Shown piece after piece: positions 6,825 to 13,308 of a stretch of DNA of 13,308 nucleotides (its first letter is position 1; each line of letters starts with the position of its first letter). The notes below the pieces were generated by a model. The model made no database searches, was not told the origin of the DNA, and was given only the letters and a program-made list of their open reading frames with translations. The translations under genes and the position numbers were made by a program. Source of the DNA: Bacteroidales bacterium UBA1756 (lineage in GTDB: Bacteria > Bacteroidota > Bacteroidia > Bacteroidales > WCHB1-69); the NCBI GenBank assembly GCA_002314795.1, contig DCHI01000051.1, positions 1-13,308 of the forward strand, given 5' to 3'.

Positions 6825-8462
6825 ATGGCAAAAAATATAGTTTACGACTGGGAAGCACGCGATGGTCTTAAAAAAGGCGTGGACGCATTGGCAAATGCAG
6901 TAAAAGTTACTCTCGGACCGAAAGGTAGAAACGTTATTATCGACAAGAAATTCGGTGCTCCTCACATCACCAAAGATGGTGTTTCTGTAGCTAAAGAAAT
7001 TGAATTGAGCGAACCGATTGAAAATATGGGCGCACAAATGGTGAAGGAAGTCGCTTCCAAAACCAACGACCAAGCGGGCGATGGAACCACCACCGCTACT
7101 GTTTTGGCACAAGCCATCTTCAATACCGGCTTGAAAAACGTTACCGCCGGTGCTAATCCGATGGATTTGAAACGTGGTATCGATACTGCTGTCGCTGCCG
7201 TCGTTGCTGAATTGAAGAAAATGTCCAGCACCATCGGTGACAACAACGAAAAAATCGCACAGGTCGCTACCATTTCAGCTAACAATGATGCCCAAGTGGG
7301 TAACATCATCGCTGAAGCTATGGGGAAAGTGAAGAAAGAAGGTGTCATCACCATTGAAGAAGCAAAAGGTACTGCTACCGAAGTCAAGGTTGTGGAAGGT
7401 ATGCAATTTGACCGCGGTTACATTTCTCCCTATTTCGTTACCGATACCGAAAAGATGGAAACCGTTTATGAAAATCCTTTCATCCTGATTTATGACAAGA
7501 AAATCAGCAATATGAAGGAATTTTTGCCGGTTCTTGAAAAGGCAGTCCAAAGTGGTCGCCCGTTGTTGGTGATTGCGGAAGACGTTGATAGCGAAGCATT
7601 GGCTACGTTGGTCGTCAACCGTTTGCGTGGCGGTTTGAAAATCGTTGCTGTCAAAGCTCCTGGCTTCGGCGACAGAAGAAAAGAGATGTTGGAAGACATC
7701 GCTATCCTGACGGGCGGTTACGTCATTTCCGAAGAAAAAGGTTTCAAATTGGAAGACGCTACCCTTGAAATGCTCGGTACGGCTGAAAAAATCACCGTTG
7801 ATAAAGAAAATACGACCATCGTTAGTGGTAAGGGCGACAAGCAAGCCATCGCTGACCGCGTTGCTCAAATCAAGGCACAGATTGCCAAGAGTACTTCCGA
7901 TTACGATCGTGAAAAACTCCAGGAACGCTTGGCCAAGTTGGCTGGTGGCGTAGCAGTTATCTACGTCGGCGCCGCTTCCGAAGTGGAAATGAAAGAAAAG
8001 AAAGACCGTTTTGACGACGCTTTGCACGCAACTCGCGCAGCCATCGAAGAAGGTATCATCCCCGGTGGCGGTGTCGGTTACATCCGTTCTATCAAAGCTT
8101 TGGACAAAATCAAAGGTGTCAGCGACGATGAAAAAATCGGTATTGACATCGTCCGTCGCGCTTTGGAAGAACCTCTCCGTCAAATCGTTGCTAATGCTGG
8201 CAAGGAAGGTTCCGTCGTAGTGAACGCCGTGATGGAAGCCAAAGGCAATATGGGCTTCAACGCTCGTACGGAAGTTTACGAAGACCTTATCAAGGCCGGT
8301 GTCATCGATCCTACCAAGGTGGCCCGCGTCGCCATTGAAAACGCTGGCTCCATCGCTGGAATGCTGCTGACTACCGAGTGCGTTTTGGCTGAAATCAAGG
8401 AAGAAACGCCTGCTATGCCCGCTGGTGGCGGAATGCCTGGCGGAATGCCCGGAATGTACTAA
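6825..8462 (+). CDS. groEL: Chaperonin GroEL (Hsp60)
   Basis: The 545-residue ATP-dependent chaperonin subunit forms the double heptameric ring that folds cytoplasmic proteins together with GroES. Family hallmarks are AVKVTLGPKGRNVIIDKKFG (residues 25-44), TKDGVSVAKEIEL, the nucleotide-binding GDGTTTATVLAQAI (about 85-98), the apical-domain stretch EGMQFDRGYISPYFVTD, the lower hinge and ATP-site segment EGIIPGGGVGYIRSI, and the near C-terminal NAGSIAGMLLTTECVL. The tail ends in a Gly/Met-rich GGGMPGGMPGMY, the flexible tail that fills the ring cavity, here closing with an unusual final Tyr. There is no frame break. The start has an A-rich leader (CAAACTAAAAAA) as is common in Bacteroidota. 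A terminator hairpin begins 22 bases after the stop. Confidence 0.99.
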   Translation: MAKNIVYDWEARDGLKKGVDALANAVKVTLGPKGRNVIIDKKFGAPHITKDGVSVAKEIELSEPIENMGAQMVKEVASKTNDQAGDGTTTATVLAQAIFNTGLKNVTAGANPMDLKRGIDTAVAAVVAELKKMSSTIGDNNEKIAQVATISANNDAQVGNIIAEAMGKVKKEGVITIEEAKGTATEVKVVEGMQFDRGYISPYFVTDTEKMETVYENPFILIYDKKISNMKEFLPVLEKAVQSGRPLLVIAEDVDSEALATLVVNRLRGGLKIVAVKAPGFGDRRKEMLEDIAILTGGYVISEEKGFKLEDATLEMLGTAEKITVDKENTTIVSGKGDKQAIADRVAQIKAQIAKSTSDYDREKLQERLAKLAGGVAVIYVGAASEVEMKEKKDRFDDALHATRAAIEEGIIPGGGVGYIRSIKALDKIKGVSDDEKIGIDIVRRALEEPLRQIVANAGKEGSVVVNAVMEAKGNMGFNARTEVYEDLIKAGVIDPTKVARVAIENAGSIAGMLLTTECVLAEIKEETPAMPAGGGMPGGMPGMY

Positions 8463-8484
8463 ACCGAGCTTCGATTCTATAATG

Positions 8485-8519
8485 AAAACGAGAGTTCCAA
8501 TCGAGCTCTCGTTTTTTTT
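8485..8519. terminator. Intrinsic terminator, probably bidirectional, between groEL and the convergent ATPase gene
   Basis: AAAACGAGAG (8485-8494) pairs with CTCTCGTTTT (8506-8515) across an 11-base loop and runs into eight T at 8512-8519 on the plus strand. On the minus strand the same stem is followed by four T (complement of 8485-8488). The position, 22 bases after the groEL stop and 16 bases beyond the ATPase stop, suits termination of both convergent genes; the plus direction is the stronger. Confidence 0.85.
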
Positions 8520-8534
8520 GTTCTGTCCTCTGAA

Positions 8535-9827
8535 TTATCGCGGCCACAAAAGCCATTCTATAATGGAGCGGACTTTTATGGTAATTCCTTCTATTACAAT
8601 ATCTTGACTTTTTGAAAGTGTGAGTAATGTTAATTGGTCGCATTTTAGTGCTTTTGAGGCATTTATGAGTGCTTCCGTTTCCCTTTTGTATGTTTTTGCA
8701 TCGTCAATGTTGTGTGTCACTTGGATTAATTCCTTAACAACATTCTGCCGACACACTACGAAATCTACTTCTTTACTACGAGACATCGGCTTATAATAAT
8801 AAATGTCTTCGGTTTGTGAACTATGTCGTCGTAGTAATTCAATATAGATGACATTTTCCAAGCGCCAACCTGTGTTTTCACTCAAGAGACTATTCTCTCG
8901 ATTGGCAATGAAGCCCGTATCAATCACATAACTTTTTTCGCAACAGATTCTTTCTGAGCTTTTGAATGAGAATTTTTGTATTCTATGAATTAAAAATGCC
9001 TGCGAAAGATAGGAAACGTATTGTTGCGCCGTTTTACTGCTTTTTAAACCGGATATTTCTGCTAATTTTTCATAACTTATTGTTTGACAGGTGTTATTTA
9101 TAAGATGATTCGAAATACGTCTAATACCCTCCGTGTTACGAATGTTGAACCTTTTCGCAATATCTTTCAGTACTATTGTTTCAAGAAGACTCTCGACATA
9201 TATTCTTTTTATGTTGAGATTTGGAAGATTAGAAATCTCAGGGAATCCTCCGTTGTATAGATATGCTGTAAGTGCTGATTTCCGGGCAGCTTCTGCTTGT
9301 GTCGTGTAGTCGGTTACATCCACATTTTGACTTTGGCAATATTCTGCAAACGAGAAAGGATATAATTTGATTTCATTGTATCTTCCTGTAAGATGAGTGG
9401 CTAATTCCCCACTAAGTAATTTCGCGTTGCTGCCTGTGATAATCACTCGCTTGCCTTGCCGTAGCAACCGATTTACAAACATATACCAGCCATCAACATT
9501 TTGTATCTCATCAAAAAACAAATAGTTGACATCTGTCCCATATAATTGGTAAATACAACCAAGCGTCGTGTCTAAATCTTCTGTCTGGATGCCTACCAAA
9601 CGGTCATCATCCATATTGGCATACCCATAAACAATCTCGTTCTGTAGTAATACCTTGTGACACAATGTGGACTTTCCACTGCGACGTACGCCCGTAACGA
9701 CTTGTGCTAAATTACTATCGAATAAAAACTGGGATTCTTCGTAACGATGGCACCATTTCGTCGGTTGATACTTAGCTACTTCTAATTGTTGTTCTCTCAA
9801 TACTTTTAGTATGATTTGTTCTTCCAT
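8535..9827 (-). CDS. AAA_14 / DUF4143-family ATPase
   Basis: A 430-residue STAND/AAA-like ATPase of the AAA_14 plus DUF4143 type. Walker A is GVRRSGKST (residues 46-54), Walker B is YLFFDEIQN (102-110), the sensor-like TGSNAKLLSGEL is at 131-142, and LTGRYNEIKLYPFSFAEY (147-164) is a family hallmark. The C-terminal DUF4143 part contains a winged-helix-like region (SYEKLAEISGLKSSKTAQQYVSYL, 251-274) and KEVDFVVCRQNVVKELIQV (352-370), reminiscent of a PD-(D/E)XK nuclease core, but IQVT replaces the usual E-x-K. The biological role of this abundant family is not established; it is common and often mobile in Bacteroidales. An in-frame ATG at 9857 exists, but it lies inside a -7 promoter match, so the ATG at 9827 is chosen. 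The gene is convergent with groEL and has repeats upstream. Its composition is AT-rich. Confidence 0.88.
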   Translation of the reverse strand: MEEQIILKVLREQQLEVAKYQPTKWCHRYEESQFLFDSNLAQVVTGVRRSGKSTLCHKVLLQNEIVYGYANMDDDRLVGIQTEDLDTTLGCIYQLYGTDVNYLFFDEIQNVDGWYMFVNRLLRQGKRVIITGSNAKLLSGELATHLTGRYNEIKLYPFSFAEYCQSQNVDVTDYTTQAEAARKSALTAYLYNGGFPEISNLPNLNIKRIYVESLLETIVLKDIAKRFNIRNTEGIRRISNHLINNTCQTISYEKLAEISGLKSSKTAQQYVSYLSQAFLIHRIQKFSFKSSERICCEKSYVIDTGFIANRENSLLSENTGWRLENVIYIELLRRHSSQTEDIYYYKPMSRSKEVDFVVCRQNVVKELIQVTHNIDDAKTYKRETEALINASKALKCDQLTLLTLSKSQDIVIEGITIKVRSIIEWLLWPR

Positions 9828-9834
9828 AGCATAA

Positions 9835-9927
9835 CGTTTTATGGTGCAAACATACATTTTTTTTTATTATAATACATTAAAATGCGCAAAATAACGTATT
9901 ATATTACGTTAAAATGCAAATTTTGCA
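9835..9927 (-). repeat. Operator-like repeat region upstream of the ATPase gene
   Basis: On the minus strand two close repeats read TTTGCATTTTAACG (9920-9907) and TTTGCGCATTTTAATG (9890-9875), differing by a 2-base insertion and one substitution, 30 bases apart. A weaker third copy, TTTGCACCATAAAACG (9850-9835), starts at the -7 element. Between the first two lies an inverted repeat, TAACGTA (9892-9898), six bases, TACGTTA (9905-9911). A 13-base palindrome, TGCAAATTTTGCA, is at 9915-9927. Such stacked repeats next to a promoter resemble binding sites for a dimeric regulator; binding is not shown. Confidence 0.5.
9847..9854 (-). promoter_or_regulatory. Bacteroidota-type -7 promoter element for the ATPase gene
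   Basis: On the minus strand the bases read TATGTTTG, a full match to the TAnnTTTG -7 consensus. Transcription would begin near 9840, giving a leader of roughly 13 bases before the ATG at 9827. A -33 TTTG at normal spacing is not seen; the nearest upstream TTTG (9887-9890) is too far. The element overlaps the alternative ATG at 9857 and so argues against that start. Confidence 0.5.
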
Positions 9928-9938
9928 CAACTAATTGA

Positions 9939-9970
9939 TTTTCAATAAGAAAATGTTTGCTTATTGAAAA
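9939..9970. repeat. Perfect 11-bp hairpin downstream of the transporter gene
   Basis: TTTTCAATAAG (9939-9949) and CTTATTGAAAA (9960-9970) are exact inverted repeats around a 10-base loop. The hairpin lies 48 bases past the stop of the minus-strand sugar transporter, so it may stop that transcript or protect its 3' end. It is AT-rich and lacks a clear T-run after the stem on the minus strand, so a standard intrinsic terminator is not certain. Confidence 0.5.
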
Positions 9971-10018
9971 ACGTTACAATTTTCTGACGTCTTGACGCAT
10001 TCCCAACGGTAATCTCCG

Positions 10019-11383
10019 CTACTCAGCGTTGAGTTTTCCCGCCTTGATTCCGTAAAAAATCAGATAGGAAAAGGCAATGATAGGAATGAAAAATGAGTGA
10101 TGATACCCGCCTAATGCGTCCGCAACCAAACCCTGCAGCGGAGGTAGCAACGCTCCACCTAAAATGGCCATCACCAACAAGGATGAACCTTGGGCTTTGT
10201 TTGTCCCCAAGTGGGCAATCGCCGTTGCAAAAATGTTGGACCACATCACCGAGTTGAACAGCCCCGTTGCCAACAAGAACCAGATGGCCGAGTAGCCGCC
10301 GATGTACATCGCTGCTGCGAGGAAGATGATGTTGACTCCGGCAAAAACGGCCACCACGCGCGTCGGCTGCGTTCTCCCAACCATAAAAGCAAAGATGTTG
10401 ATGACAATGAATGCCAAGTAGGGAAGCATAGCTACCGGACGGAACGTGTCGGGATGCAGCAGGTAATTGATTCCGATGAGCAATCCGAAGGTGCAAACGG
10501 CCACGATGAACATCAGTCCGTATTTGCGGGCGCTGTTTTTAAATTCAATGAGTGACAATGCCCCGAGAAAACGGCCAATCATCAAGCCGCCCCAGTAAAA
10601 GGCAAGGTAGTTGGCGGCACTCTGTTTCGAAATGTCGGGAATCAGTTCCATCGCGCAGTTGATGAAACTGCTGCCTACACAAACCTCTGCGCCAACATAA
10701 CAAAAAATAGCAAGGATGCCGAATAGTAACATTTTGTCTTTCAGTATGTTGGTTCCAGACGTCATCTTCTCCTCATTCTGAAAACTTGGGAGCGGGACGA
10801 TGGCGATGACGAGCGCCACTAACAAAAACAGTCCGCAGAAAATAAGGTAGGGGATGTGTATGTGGGCGGAATCGCCTAATTTTGCTAACAGAATTCCACC
10901 TAACATCGGCGCCAAAGTCGTTCCAAGTGAGTTGAATGCCTGTGACAGGTTCAGTCGGCCAGACGCGCCCTCCGGAGTTCCTAAAATGGTGACGTATGGA
11001 TTGGCGGCAATTTGTAAAATAGTGACTCCCAATCCGATAACAAATAATCCGGTCAGAAACAGACCGTAAATATTTAAGGTGGAGGCAGGATAAAAAAGCA
11101 GACAGCCCGCCGCGGAAAGCAGCAGTCCTGCCAATATGCCTTTTTTGTACCCGATTTTGCTGATGGGGTCGCCAACGGTTACGGAAATAAGAAAATAGAT
11201 GAGGGAACCGACAAAGTAGGCCCCGAAAAAGCAAAACTGAACGAACATCGACGCCGCGCGACTCAGATGAAACATCTCTTTCAATTCCGGAATGAGGATG
11301 TCATTCATACAAGTGATGAATCCCCACATAAAAAAGAGGCAGATGATGGCTGCAAAGGAAATGGCGTATGAACTTTTTTTCAT
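10019..11383 (-). CDS. MFS sugar transporter, GluP/FucP family (FHS)
   Basis: A 454-residue, 12-helix major facilitator of the fucose-galactose-glucose:H+ symporter family, moving a sugar across the inner membrane. Signature segments are FFMWGFITCMNDILIPELK (residues 17-35) with the conserved D28, IGYKKGILAGLLL (77-89) after helix 2, and LQIAANPYVTILGTPEGASG (123-142) followed by RLNLSQAFNSLGTTLAP (143-159). In E. coli FucP the ANPxV segment is preceded by a functionally important Glu; here the matching residue is Gln (Q124), as I recall for glucose/galactose-type members, so glucose or galactose is a better guess than fucose. The C-terminal half shows SNIFATAIAHLG and the LGGALLPPLQG motif. 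The ATG overlaps the stop of the CPBP gene in ATGA, showing translational coupling. The substrate remains inference. Confidence 0.88.
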   Translation of the reverse strand: MKKSSYAISFAAIICLFFMWGFITCMNDILIPELKEMFHLSRAASMFVQFCFFGAYFVGSLIYFLISVTVGDPISKIGYKKGILAGLLLSAAGCLLFYPASTLNIYGLFLTGLFVIGLGVTILQIAANPYVTILGTPEGASGRLNLSQAFNSLGTTLAPMLGGILLAKLGDSAHIHIPYLIFCGLFLLVALVIAIVPLPSFQNEEKMTSGTNILKDKMLLFGILAIFCYVGAEVCVGSSFINCAMELIPDISKQSAANYLAFYWGGLMIGRFLGALSLIEFKNSARKYGLMFIVAVCTFGLLIGINYLLHPDTFRPVAMLPYLAFIVINIFAFMVGRTQPTRVVAVFAGVNIIFLAAAMYIGGYSAIWFLLATGLFNSVMWSNIFATAIAHLGTNKAQGSSLLVMAILGGALLPPLQGLVADALGGYHHSFFIPIIAFSYLIFYGIKAGKLNAE

Positions 11384-12336
11384 AAATTATTGATTTTATG
11401 TGAAATATCTTCCTGTTTGTCCTTGTTCTGCTGGTAAGTATAGCGGATGAGCGCGATGAAGGCCGCCGTCAACAAAAGAGAAGAGAGGATGGCGGGCGTC
11501 TGATTTGAAAAAGAAATGGACTCTTCGTCTGGAATTGTCCCTTGATTAACAAGTAGTTGCATAGTTACGGAGAGCGCATTGTGCAAAAAATGGGCAAAGA
11601 TAGGAACCCATAGCGAGCCGCTCCACCAAAGCAGATAACCAAGGTAAACGCCTAATAGCCACCGGGCAAAAAATCCGTTGAATTGCAAGTGGATGGCACT
11701 GAAAATGAACCCCGTCAGCCAAATGGCGATGTGCTGGTTCTTTGTCCATTTTTGGAAAAGGTTCTGAAGCGTTCCACGGAAGAAAAATTCTTCACAAATA
11801 GCTGGTAATGCCGCACAAATCAATAGGTTAAGAATGAAAGTTGGGACGTCCGTCGCTTGCAGAATAACCTCCAAAATATGGTCGTTGTCTTCCTGCTGTT
11901 GTTGCATCCATTGTTCAATGCCCGCTAACGCTTTGGGCAGGTGGATTTGTTGGTTGAGGTGCACGATGAAACCGATGAGCGGGAGCAGAAAAATCGCCAA
12001 GAAAATGACGTATAAAAACAGTTTGGTTTCTTTGGGAAGCCGTTCTGCTTGCGGGTATCGGAACCAATTCCGTGAGTGGCAAAATGAGAAGAGCAGCGCC
12101 GGTGCCAAAAAAGTTCCTATGGCGCTAAACATCTGAATCAGACGATAATACGCGGCAGTCGGATGGTCTGAAATGTCTTTTCCCCAGATGAGTTGCGAAC
12201 ACAATAATCCGATGGCCGTGAAAATCAACATCCCGCCGACTACAAAAAGTATCAGAAAAAGAAATTGTGCAAGGAATCCTTTTTTAGCAAAAAAAGGTTC
12301 TTTTGGAAGAAGTGACGAAAGGTTGTTATTGTTCAT
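11380..12336 (-). CDS. CPBP-family intramembrane glutamic endopeptidase
   Basis: A 318-residue multi-spanning membrane protein of the CPBP (Abi, Rce1-like) protease family. The catalytic motifs are all present: EExxxR as E182-E183-FFF-R187, FxxxH as F212-SAI-H216, and HxxxN as H249-FLH-N253. Hydrophobic helices lie near residues 22-48, 66-85, 105-126, 165-181, 203-217, 226-238, 242-260 and 282-299. A Gln-rich stretch (WMQQQQEDND, 143-152) sits in a loop. The targets of bacterial CPBP proteases are mostly unknown; no role can be read here. The start overlaps the end of the OmpA-family gene by 11 bases, and the stop overlaps the transporter ATG by four, so all three are probably translated from one mRNA. 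No Shine-Dalgarno is visible. Confidence 0.9.
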   Translation of the reverse strand: MNNNNLSSLLPKEPFFAKKGFLAQFLFLILFVVGGMLIFTAIGLLCSQLIWGKDISDHPTAAYYRLIQMFSAIGTFLAPALLFSFCHSRNWFRYPQAERLPKETKLFLYVIFLAIFLLPLIGFIVHLNQQIHLPKALAGIEQWMQQQQEDNDHILEVILQATDVPTFILNLLICAALPAICEEFFFRGTLQNLFQKWTKNQHIAIWLTGFIFSAIHLQFNGFFARWLLGVYLGYLLWWSGSLWVPIFAHFLHNALSVTMQLLVNQGTIPDEESISFSNQTPAILSSLLLTAAFIALIRYTYQQNKDKQEDISHKINNL

Positions 12337-13308
12337 AAATCAGAAATACGGTTCTACGGTTTTGGGCGCGTCCTTCTTCCGTCGCATTGGTCGCAATGGG
12401 CTTGCTCTCGCCATATCCTTTGTAACGGAGCCGATTTGCTGGAATCCCTTTGCTAATCAGGTAGTTGTAAACGGATTTGGCACGGTTTTCTGAAAGAAGA
12501 CGGTTGTCTTCGTCGTTGCCAATGTTGTCGGTGTGCCCTTGCAATTCCACTTTCACCGTCGGATTGTGGTTCAAAAAGTCAACGAAAACATCCACAACGC
12601 GCTTCGATTCCGCCGTGATGGAATAGGAGTTGGTTTCAAAGTAAATGTCGTGGAGGTCGCAAATCTTTCCGACTTCTATTTTCTTGACTTCGGCATTGGA
12701 TGTCACCACATTTTCTGATTCCGGTTCAACCGTGATGAGCCGAGTGTCGTAGGCATAGCCCTCCTGCTTGATGTTCAAAACAAGCTCCTGCTTTTGGGTC
12801 GTATCGATTTCGGTGGCGAGTGCATATTTGCCTGTGTTTTCGTTCACCGTGGTGACGGAAATGACATTTGCGTTTTCATCCAAAAGTTCAACTACGGATT
12901 CCACCTGCTCTTTATCGTCCGTTGTAATGGTCCCTTTAATCAGCATCATACTCTTGGGGCGAGCGGCTTCGTATAGTTCAAAACTGTATATGTTCCAGTC
13001 TTTTGTGTCCAAATTATTGGAAGAAAAATAGGCCGTTTGTCCGTCCAAACTGACAAAAAAGTCAACTTCGTCGTTTTCTGAGTTGATGGGATAGCCGATA
13101 TTTTTCGGTTTGGTCCACTTTCCGTTTGCATCGATTTTAGAGTAGAAAATGTCCATTCCACCCAAGCCGGCGTGTCCGGAAGAGGCAAAGTAGAGCGTTT
13201 TGCTGTCGGTGTGAAGGAACGGGGAGCGTTCATTCCCCTTCGTGTTGATGACGGGTCCTAAGTTGACGGGCGTTTTCCAATTCCCGTTTGCGTCTTGTTC
13301 CGACATCC
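12326..13308 (-). CDS. PD40-repeat, OmpA-domain outer-membrane protein (5' partial)
   Basis: The frame runs off the right edge, leaving the last 326 or so residues. Visible parts, in order: PD40/WD40-like beta-propeller repeats (LGPVINTKGNERSPFLHTD, then KTLYFASSGHAGLGGMDIFYSK and QTAYFSSNN, about residues 17-100); a beta-rich domain near 117-203 that looks like a carboxypeptidase regulatory-like fold (KGTITTDDKEQVESVVELLD); and a C-terminal OmpA peptidoglycan-binding domain (HDIYFETNSYSIT, LQGHTDNIGNDEDNRLLSENRA, RLRYKGYGESKP, AQNRRTVFLIYEQ). The PD40, regulatory-like and OmpA order is that of PorE, a periplasmic, peptidoglycan-binding component of the type IX secretion system, but several unrelated OmpA proteins share it, so PorE itself is not claimed. 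It is the first visible gene of the minus-strand operon. The ATG at 13306 is only the first in the visible frame and probably not the true start. Confidence 0.88.
   Translation of the reverse strand, partial: MSEQDANGNWKTPVNLGPVINTKGNERSPFLHTDSKTLYFASSGHAGLGGMDIFYSKIDANGKWTKPKNIGYPINSENDEVDFFVSLDGQTAYFSSNNLDTKDWNIYSFELYEAARPKSMMLIKGTITTDDKEQVESVVELLDENANVISVTTVNENTGKYALATEIDTTQKQELVLNIKQEGYAYDTRLITVEPESENVVTSNAEVKKIEVGKICDLHDIYFETNSYSITAESKRVVDVFVDFLNHNPTVKVELQGHTDNIGNDEDNRLLSENRAKSVYNYLISKGIPANRLRYKGYGESKPIATNATEEGRAQNRRTVFLIYEQ

Noticed and set aside
7275..8183. 302-codon open frame on the minus strand within groEL
   Set aside because: A shadow of the highly biased groEL codons; Phe/Asp-rich translation with no family resemblance.
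8416..8459. GGM-type repeat at the groEL 3' end as a special element
   Set aside because: It is the normal flexible Gly/Met tail of GroEL.
9835..9927. CRISPR-like array upstream of the ATPase
   Set aside because: Only two good copies of a 14-16 base motif, with palindromes between them and no unique spacers of constant length.

Overview
The window looks like a chromosomal segment from a member of the Bacteroidota, most likely Bacteroidales; the genus cannot be read from it. Evidence is a bacteroidetal -7 promoter element (TAnnTTTG) in front of groES and of a minus-strand ATPase gene, A-rich leaders without Shine-Dalgarno sequences at most genes, a GluP/FucP-type sugar transporter, and a PD40-OmpA outer-membrane protein of a kind common in this phylum.

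Left part, plus strand: the 3' end of a gene encoding a winged-helix domain (3-257); mpl, a murein-tripeptide recycling ligase (298-1665); a two-gene nucleotidyltransferase (MNT) plus HEPN module (1694-2451) of the toxin-antitoxin type; a 10-codon relic resembling the start of a second MNT gene (2444-2476); then a tight three-gene run of SAM methyltransferase, ALG5-like polyprenyl-phosphate glycosyltransferase and a GT-C membrane glycosyltransferase with TPR repeats (2478-6400). The last two fit one pathway: GT2 loads a sugar onto a polyprenyl phosphate in the cytoplasm and the GT-C enzyme uses it on the outer side of the membrane. The methyltransferase and GT2 genes are clearly more AT-rich than mpl.

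Centre: groES-groEL with its own promoter, closed by a terminator hairpin that appears to work in both directions, because the next gene is convergent. That gene (8535-9827, minus) encodes an AAA_14/DUF4143 ATPase, with a repeat-rich, operator-like upstream region.

Right part, minus strand: three overlapping genes in the order PD40/OmpA protein (5' end outside the window), CPBP-family membrane protease, GluP/FucP-family sugar transporter. Overlaps of 11 and 4 bases indicate an operon transcribed leftwards.

No tRNA, rRNA, CRISPR array, transposase or stretch of more than 300 bases without a gene was seen. The largest gap is 9828-10018, between the ATPase and the transporter, and it holds the repeats described. 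The least ordinary items are the MNT-HEPN module flanked by a 24/28 direct repeat, the AT-rich lipid-linked glycosylation cluster, and the repeats upstream of the ATPase.
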